Shown here: piece after piece, positions 33,655-37,759 of the stretch
Layout of the letters: each line of letters begins with the position of its first letter
Position numbering within the stretch: the first letter of the stretch is position 1
NCBI RefSeq assembly: GCF_014648295.1
Contig: NZ_BMQV01000044.1
Span: 992-38,750, forward strand
Direction: 5' to 3'
Length of the DNA: 37,759 nucleotides
Source: Shewanella saliphila
GTDB lineage: Bacteria > Pseudomonadota > Gammaproteobacteria > Enterobacterales > Shewanellaceae
Notes under the pieces: model-generated
What the model was told of the DNA's origin: nothing
Seen by the model: only the letters and a program-made list of their open reading frames with translations
Database searches by the model: none
Program-made: the position numbers and the translations under genes

Positions 33655-34773
33655 TTGAAACCGTTTCCTCGCGCTGAAATCAGTCGTCATGCATTGCAAA
33701 GTAACTTAGCACAGCTGCGTCTTATTGCGCCTAATAGCAAAATTATGGCAGTAGTAAAAGCCAATGGTTATGGCCATGGCTTATTAAATGTCGCAGAAAG
33801 TGTCGGCATATTAAACTTTATTAAAAGCGAAGGTAAATACGACGGTGGTGCCGATGGTTTTGGTTTAGCCAGACTCGAAGAAGCATTGCAACTGCGCGCC
33901 GGTGGTGTTGAAGGAAAGCTGCTATTACTTGAAGGCTTTTTCCGTCAATCTGACTTACCTTTATTGGTTACTCATCATATCGATACTGTGGTTCATCATG
34001 AATCACAATTACAGATGCTAGAGACCATAAAGCTTGAAAAGCCCGTTACAGTATGGATAAAAATCGATACAGGTATGCACCGAATCGGCTTTAGCTTAGA
34101 GCAGTTTGAACAGGTTTATCAGCGCTTAATGCATTGCCCTCAAGTGGCTAAGCCCATCCATTTAATGACTCATTTTGCCTGTGCTGACGAACCTGACAAC
34201 TCAATGACTCAAGCCCAAATCAATGCTTTTGAACAAGTCATTGATGGCTTAGGTGGCGATCGCACTCTGGCTAATTCAGCAGGTACCTTATTTTGGCCGA
34301 CAAGCCAGGCTGATTGGATAAGACCAGGTATTGCGCTTTATGGTATTTCGCCAGTTGTCGGCGATAGAGGCGTGAATCACAGATTAATTCCGGCGATGGA
34401 GTTGGTGTCGAACCTCATTGCCGTGCGTGAGCATAAAGCCGGCGATAGCGTTGGTTACGGTGCATTTTGGACCGCCAAGCAAGATACCCGTTTAGGCGTG
34501 GTGGCCATTGGTTATGGAGACGGTTACCCGCGTAATGCACCAGAAGGCACGCCCGTTTGGATAAATGGTCGCCGCGTACCAATTGTTGGCCGAGTGTCGA
34601 TGGACATGTTAACGGTCGATCTTGGTGCCAACGCACAAGATAAAGTGGGCGACAGTGTTCAGCTATGGGGTAAAGCATTAGCGGTTGAAGAGGTAGCTGA
34701 ACATATTGGCACTATCGCGTATGAATTAGTGACTAAATTAACTCCTAGAGTGGTGGTTGAGTTACTCGACTAA
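33655..34773 (+). CDS. alr: Alanine racemase
   Basis: A 372-residue PLP enzyme. The PLP Lys is Lys35 in VVKANGYGHG and the catalytic Tyr is in VGYGAFWTA. It makes D-alanine for peptidoglycan. It starts with TTG, with AAGG seven bases upstream; no ATG is near. An insertion around residues 57-65 (KSEGKYDGG) lengthens it slightly against E. coli Alr (359). The dnaB-alr order is common in gammaproteobacteria. Confidence 0.95.
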   Translation: MKPFPRAEISRHALQSNLAQLRLIAPNSKIMAVVKANGYGHGLLNVAESVGILNFIKSEGKYDGGADGFGLARLEEALQLRAGGVEGKLLLLEGFFRQSDLPLLVTHHIDTVVHHESQLQMLETIKLEKPVTVWIKIDTGMHRIGFSLEQFEQVYQRLMHCPQVAKPIHLMTHFACADEPDNSMTQAQINAFEQVIDGLGGDRTLANSAGTLFWPTSQADWIRPGIALYGISPVVGDRGVNHRLIPAMELVSNLIAVREHKAGDSVGYGAFWTAKQDTRLGVVAIGYGDGYPRNAPEGTPVWINGRRVPIVGRVSMDMLTVDLGANAQDKVGDSVQLWGKALAVEEVAEHIGTIAYELVTKLTPRVVVELLD

Positions 34774-34789
34774 ATAGCAGGTAATAAAT

Positions 34790-34827
34790 AAAAATGCCCA
34801 GGATGCTGTAGCGTCTTGGGCATTTTT
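34790..34827. terminator. Bidirectional terminator between alr and cheX-like gene
   Basis: AAAAATGCCCA and TGGGCATTTTT arms with an inner GCTGTAGC; it serves two convergent genes. Confidence 0.85.
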
Positions 34828-34875
34828 GTTTAGCGCTGAAGATAACTTGATTAAGTTTACGATTAACACATCGGG

Positions 34876-35346
34876 TTATTGAGCATCTTCAAAACAGATT
34901 TCAATATAGGCATTTCCGTGTTCATGGGTAAAAGGCATCATAATTTTTTTACCTCGTGCTTTATGAGAAATCGTATGGTTTTTACCTGACACCACGGCTG
35001 GTGTTGCCATATCAAAATCATAGCCTTTATCGCTGAGTAAATTCTTGGCACCACCAGTCACCATATTGGTGATTTCACCTACTAAATCAGTCACTTCATC
35101 ATTAATGGATTCATACTTTTCGCCAAGCATTTTATTCATAATTTCAAGAATTAAAGTTTGTTCAAAGGTTATCGAAAGCGAACCACGTGTTTTAGGCCCC
35201 ACCATACCAATCAAGCCAGATACATCTCCTTTGGCAAGATCGTGGTTTTTTAATTGAGGTTTACCTGGCTTAAGATCCATTGTCGCCATCGTTGAGATTA
35301 CATTGATTAAAGACACAAGAAATGGGTTGATGAATTCAACGTTCAT
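34876..35346 (-). CDS. CheX-like chemotaxis phosphatase domain protein
   Basis: A 156-residue CheC/CheX-fold protein (MNVEFINPFLVSLINVISTM; GLIGMVGPKTRGSLSITF). The pattern E-x2-N in LVGEITNMVTGGAKN is the active-site motif by which CheX removes phosphate from CheY-P; a second motif is not obvious. It stands alone, far from any chemotaxis cluster in this window. The frame begins at 35388, but the ATG at 35346 aligns with the family start. I infer a role in chemotaxis or another response-regulator system. Confidence 0.82.
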   Translation of the reverse strand: MNVEFINPFLVSLINVISTMATMDLKPGKPQLKNHDLAKGDVSGLIGMVGPKTRGSLSITFEQTLILEIMNKMLGEKYESINDEVTDLVGEITNMVTGGAKNLLSDKGYDFDMATPAVVSGKNHTISHKARGKKIMMPFTHEHGNAYIEICFEDAQ

Positions 35347-35757
35347 AAGAAAAACGACCCTTCTACATTCAAATTGACGGAAGTACATTTACACGCACAT
35401 AAACCGTTATTGTCGAAGTTTACTAATAAGAACGCACACTATATCAGCAAATTGCAATACAGTTTTAAGCTTAGAACACAAAAATGAAATTGAAAGTGAT
35501 TTTGTTTGTAAAAAGGGCTTTCTATAGCGATATATTATTCGCTGTGAGTGGTGGTGTTGATCGTTGATTTTTCATATCAACCCTTGGATTGACAGTATCG
35601 TGCTGGATCCTTTGGTAAAGAATCGCTGTCATGTGTATAATTGTCACTTGGATAATTCATGGGATCCTATACTGGTTTCGTATAGCTAGAGTCCAATGTT
35701 TATGGTTCCTTAGTGTTCCCCGCGCAGTTCAATATGTGTAAAAATAATCCCCAGCTT
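35347..35757 (+). promoter_or_regulatory. Gene-free region with dusA promoter
   Basis: This divergent region has a good promoter for dusA, TTGGTA-N18-TATAAT (35612-35641). Past the start lies an inverted repeat CTATAC-N7-GTATAG (35667-35685) in the dusA leader. The cheX-proximal half is AT-rich with nothing I recognise. The first part of the dusA frame (from 35713) may be translated if the GTG start is used. Confidence 0.45.
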
Positions 35758-36798
35758 ATGAGTATAAATAATTCAGTGAATACAACGCCTAAGACAGACA
35801 CTTCAATAGATACCCTTGATCGTACCTTTTCAATTGCGCCTATGCTTGATTGGACAGATCGTCATTATCGCTACTTTGCGCGTTTAATGTCGGCTAAGGC
35901 ATTGCTGTACACTGAAATGGTGACAACAGGGGCAATATTGCACGGCAAGGGCGATTATTTAGCTTACAACACTGAAGAGCATCCATTAGCGTTGCAACTT
36001 GGTGGCTCTAATCCTGTTGATTTGGCAGCGTGTGCTAAGTTAGCCGCAGATCGTGGTTATGATGAGGTTAACCTCAATGTGGGTTGTCCGTCAGATCGGG
36101 TCCAAAATGGTCGTTTTGGCGCCTGTTTGATGGCTGAGCCTGAGCTTGTTGCCCAGTGTGTCGATGCGATGACGCAAGTCACTGATATTCCTATTACGGT
36201 TAAAACCCGCATTGGCATTGATGAGCAAGACAGTTATCAATTTTTAACCGACTTTATTGAGACCGTCAATGCAAAAGGCTGTACAGCATTTACTATCCAT
36301 GCGCGCAAAGCCTGGTTGCAAGGGTTAAGCCCAAAAGAGAACCGCGAAATTCCGCCATTAGATTATGAGCGCGTATATCAATTAAAGCGTGATTACCCAC
36401 AGCTGAATATCAGTATTAATGGCGGCATTAAAACCCTAGAAGAAGCCAAGTTACATTTAGCGCAGTTAGATGGCGTGATGGTAGGGCGTGAGGCGTATCA
36501 AAACCCTTATATTCTGGCGCAAGTCGATCAGCAATTGTGCGGTATTGATAGCCCTATCATTACTCGTGAGCAAGTGATTGAGCAAATGCTGCCTTATATC
36601 GAAGCGCATTTAGCTCAAGGCGGTCGTTTGAACCACATTACTCGTCATATTATTGGTTTGTTCCAAGGCTTACCGGGGTCACGCGGCTGGCGTCGCCATT
36701 TAAGTGAAAATGCCCACAAGCCCAATGCCGATATTAATGTGGTACTAAAAGCGGCAGAGTTTGTGGATGCTCAAGCACTTGCTGAGTCCCAGGCTTAA
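35758..36798 (+). CDS. dusA: tRNA-dihydrouridine synthase A
   Basis: An FMN-dependent TIM-barrel enzyme with FSIAPMLDWTDRHYRYFAR at the start of the barrel, the catalytic Cys in NVGCPSDRVQNGRFGACLM (the second, in GAC) and NGGIKTLEEA for FMN binding. It reduces U20/U20a in tRNA D-loops. The start is uncertain: GTG at 35713, ATG at 35734 and ATG at 35758 are in frame, none with a good binding site. The last gives 346 residues, nearest to E. coli. A small sigma-54-controlled locus follows, where E. coli has pspG. Confidence 0.94.
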   Translation: MSINNSVNTTPKTDTSIDTLDRTFSIAPMLDWTDRHYRYFARLMSAKALLYTEMVTTGAILHGKGDYLAYNTEEHPLALQLGGSNPVDLAACAKLAADRGYDEVNLNVGCPSDRVQNGRFGACLMAEPELVAQCVDAMTQVTDIPITVKTRIGIDEQDSYQFLTDFIETVNAKGCTAFTIHARKAWLQGLSPKENREIPPLDYERVYQLKRDYPQLNISINGGIKTLEEAKLHLAQLDGVMVGREAYQNPYILAQVDQQLCGIDSPIITREQVIEQMLPYIEAHLAQGGRLNHITRHIIGLFQGLPGSRGWRRHLSENAHKPNADINVVLKAAEFVDAQALAESQA

Positions 36799-36830
36799 TA
36801 CCCTTAATATTTATTGTCAGTTAGCCTTTC

Positions 36831-36857
36831 AAAGCGCCTTTATCTGGGCGCTTTTTG
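36831..36857 (+). terminator. dusA terminator
   Basis: AAAGCGCC, loop of seven, GGCGCTTTTT, 33 bases after the stop. Confidence 0.85.
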
Positions 36858-36916
36858 ATTTCCCACTCGATAAACTTTGCTTTTGCTCTCCTGTTGTATA
36901 AACGTACTAGTCATTT

Positions 36917-36934
36917 TAACCAATCTGATGGTTA
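36917..36934 (+). promoter_or_regulatory. Candidate enhancer-binding site upstream of a sigma-54 promoter
   Basis: Inverted repeat TAACCA-ATCTGA-TGGTTA, with a related half-site TTGGTT about 15 bases on. It is centred about 140 bases before the predicted start of the sigma-54 promoter at 37041. The activator (PspF-like or other) is not identifiable from this alone. Confidence 0.45.
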
Positions 36935-37040
36935 TTTTTACTACCTGTTGGTTTTTTGTACGTAGAGAATACTTGTTCATAACGGTGCGAATATTTATTA
37001 AATCCTTACTAATCAATATCTTTTATTGTTATTTAAAAGT

Positions 37041-37056
37041 TGGCACGCAGCTTGTA
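37041..37056 (+). promoter_or_regulatory. Sigma-54 promoter of the small envelope-protein pair
   Basis: TGGCACG-CAGC-TTGTA: consensus -24 box, and a -12 box with T in place of C, a substitution also known from psp promoters. The predicted start is near 37067, 58 bases before the ATG. It lies in the 326-base gap after dusA, which otherwise holds only the dusA terminator and the enhancer candidate. Confidence 0.75.
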
Positions 37057-37124
37057 ATACCCATAGTGTAATCAACTAGACGGGTGTTTAGTTGCCATTA
37101 ACCAACACAAGAAAGGATGCCACC

Positions 37125-37439
37125 ATGTTTACATTAACTTCAAATATCGTTCGTCGTACTGTTCAATTATCTGTTGCTGCTGCGGTACTGATTACTGCGA
37201 GTGTTTCAGCACAAGCTGATGAGATTTCGTTAAGCAACACGCTAAGTTCAATTGAGCAAAATATGACTCAAGCGAGCCAAGAAATGATTTCAACAGCTAA
37301 GCAAGAGTTTATGTTGTCGTTACAGACTCAAATTGCTGAGCAGGTTTATGAGGTCAATTCAAGTTTAGCGCAAGTGGTGTTAACTGAACCAGAAGCGCCA
37401 AAAACAGCGATTGCAGCCCAAGCTACTGAGAACAAGTAA
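37125..37439 (+). CDS. Small exported helical protein, sigma-54 controlled
   Basis: A 104-residue protein with a clear signal peptide (about 1-31; VAAAVLITASVSAQADE, likely cleavage after AQA), then a Gln/Ser/Glu-rich helical region (about 33-80) and an Ala-rich tail. I do not recognise the family. AAAGGA lies eight bases before the ATG at 37125; the frame opens earlier at 37092 without support. The promoter and the place after dusA suggest an envelope-stress function by analogy with pspG, though the sequence is not PspG. It overlaps the next small gene by one base. Confidence 0.78.
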   Translation: MFTLTSNIVRRTVQLSVAAAVLITASVSAQADEISLSNTLSSIEQNMTQASQEMISTAKQEFMLSLQTQIAEQVYEVNSSLAQVVLTEPEAPKTAIAAQATENK

Positions 37440-37570
37440 TGGATTGGGCGTTGAATATAGGCTTGGTGTTGCCGTTAATGTCGTTGTTGTTATTGCCAGT
37501 GATTAGCTTTGCACTGTGTGCAGCGTTAGCGAGTTGGCTGTTATGGCCCAGCATTAATGACCAAGCTTAA
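37439..37570 (+). CDS. 43-residue single-pass membrane protein
   Basis: Too short for most gene finders. It begins MDWALNIGLVLPLMSLLLLP and has one long hydrophobic helix (about 5-36), ending PSINDQA. Its ATG overlaps the TAA of the preceding gene (TAATG), a classic coupling arrangement, so it is very likely translated. I do not recognise it. It and its partner are probably a membrane-plus-periplasm pair under the same sigma-54 promoter. Confidence 0.62.
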   Translation: MDWALNIGLVLPLMSLLLLPVISFALCAALASWLLWPSINDQA

Positions 37571-37738
37571 TAGATTAGCTAACGCCGGTGAGATATCACT
37601 TATTTAGTGTCAGCCAATGATGAATTATTTAGACAGGGTGAGATCGTGAACGTTTTTTGAGCTGATGATATTGACACACAATCTGTTTGACGCCTTGGCT
37701 TAGCTGTGATCTTATACTCTCTTTTAGGAGAGTAAAAT

Positions 37739-37759
37739 ATGTACCTTGAAGCCTTCACA
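37739..37759 (+). CDS. Start of a gene cut by the window edge
   Basis: The ATG at 37739 has AGGAG eight bases upstream and reads MYLEAFT to the end of the window. A TATACT hexamer at 37713-37718 may be its -10. The product cannot be told from seven codons. Confidence 0.4.

Noticed and set aside
35389..35757. Additional small gene between the CheX-like gene and dusA
   Set aside because: No frame with a start, binding site and reasonable composition was found; the region reads as promoter and leader.
36877..37071. 64-residue frame after dusA
   Set aside because: It spans the sigma-54 promoter and enhancer candidate, has no ribosome binding site and an improbable composition.

Overview
The window reads as chromosomal DNA of a marine gammaproteobacterium, most probably a Shewanella. 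The grounds are gene order: rpoN-hpf-ptsN-rapZ-ptsO beside lptBAC-kdsCD and the mla operon; purA-motX-rnr-rlmB; rplM-rpsI; rpsF-priB-rpsR-rplI; a large S46 peptidase; and dnaB-alr. Base composition is moderately AT-rich and the coding regions look uniformly native. No tRNA, rRNA or CRISPR array was recognised.

Region 1 (1-1380) is the accessory part. On the minus strand it holds a 50-residue ORF, an 83-residue IS3-OrfA-like helix-turn-helix protein without any OrfB, and then a tandem array of long structured repeats that begins 11 bases after the HTH stop codon and runs off the left edge. Upstream is a near-consensus sigma-54 promoter preceded, at the usual enhancer distance, by NtrC-like half-sites. 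I see no known system that explains this, and it is the best candidate for something undescribed.

Region 2 (1383-9302, minus strand) is the nitrogen-PTS/sigma-54 cluster (ptsO, rapZ, ptsN, hpf, rpoN) followed by LPS genes: lptB, lptA, lptC for transport, kdsC and kdsD for Kdo synthesis, and a cation/calcium exchanger. Region 3 (9473-14189, plus) is mlaFEDCB, ibaG and murA: outer-membrane lipid asymmetry and the first step of peptidoglycan synthesis. A small inverted-repeat element has inserted exactly at the murA stop. Region 4 (14488-17082, minus) is the periplasmic protease pair degS and degQ.

Region 5 (17374-19625) carries zapE and the L13/S9 operon, followed by a miniature inverted-repeat element. 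Region 6 (20032-25584) is yjeT, purA, motX (with a clear FliA-type promoter), rnr and rlmB. Region 7 (25697-27955, minus) is an MFS transporter with an acidic tail and a DUF481 outer-membrane protein. Region 8 (28048-29655) is the S6/PriB/S18/L9 operon with a recognisable S6:S18 leader. Region 9 (29769-34773) is an S46 dipeptidyl peptidase, dnaB and alr. Region 10 (34876-37759) is a CheX-like protein, dusA, and a sigma-54-driven pair of small envelope proteins placed where enterobacteria have pspG; a further gene begins at the right edge.

Two sigma-54 promoters at opposite ends of the window share 19 identical bases, including the -24 box, and the rpoN gene itself lies between them. Start codons were moved inward from the longest ORF wherever a ribosome binding site, a promoter or family length demanded it; each case is stated.
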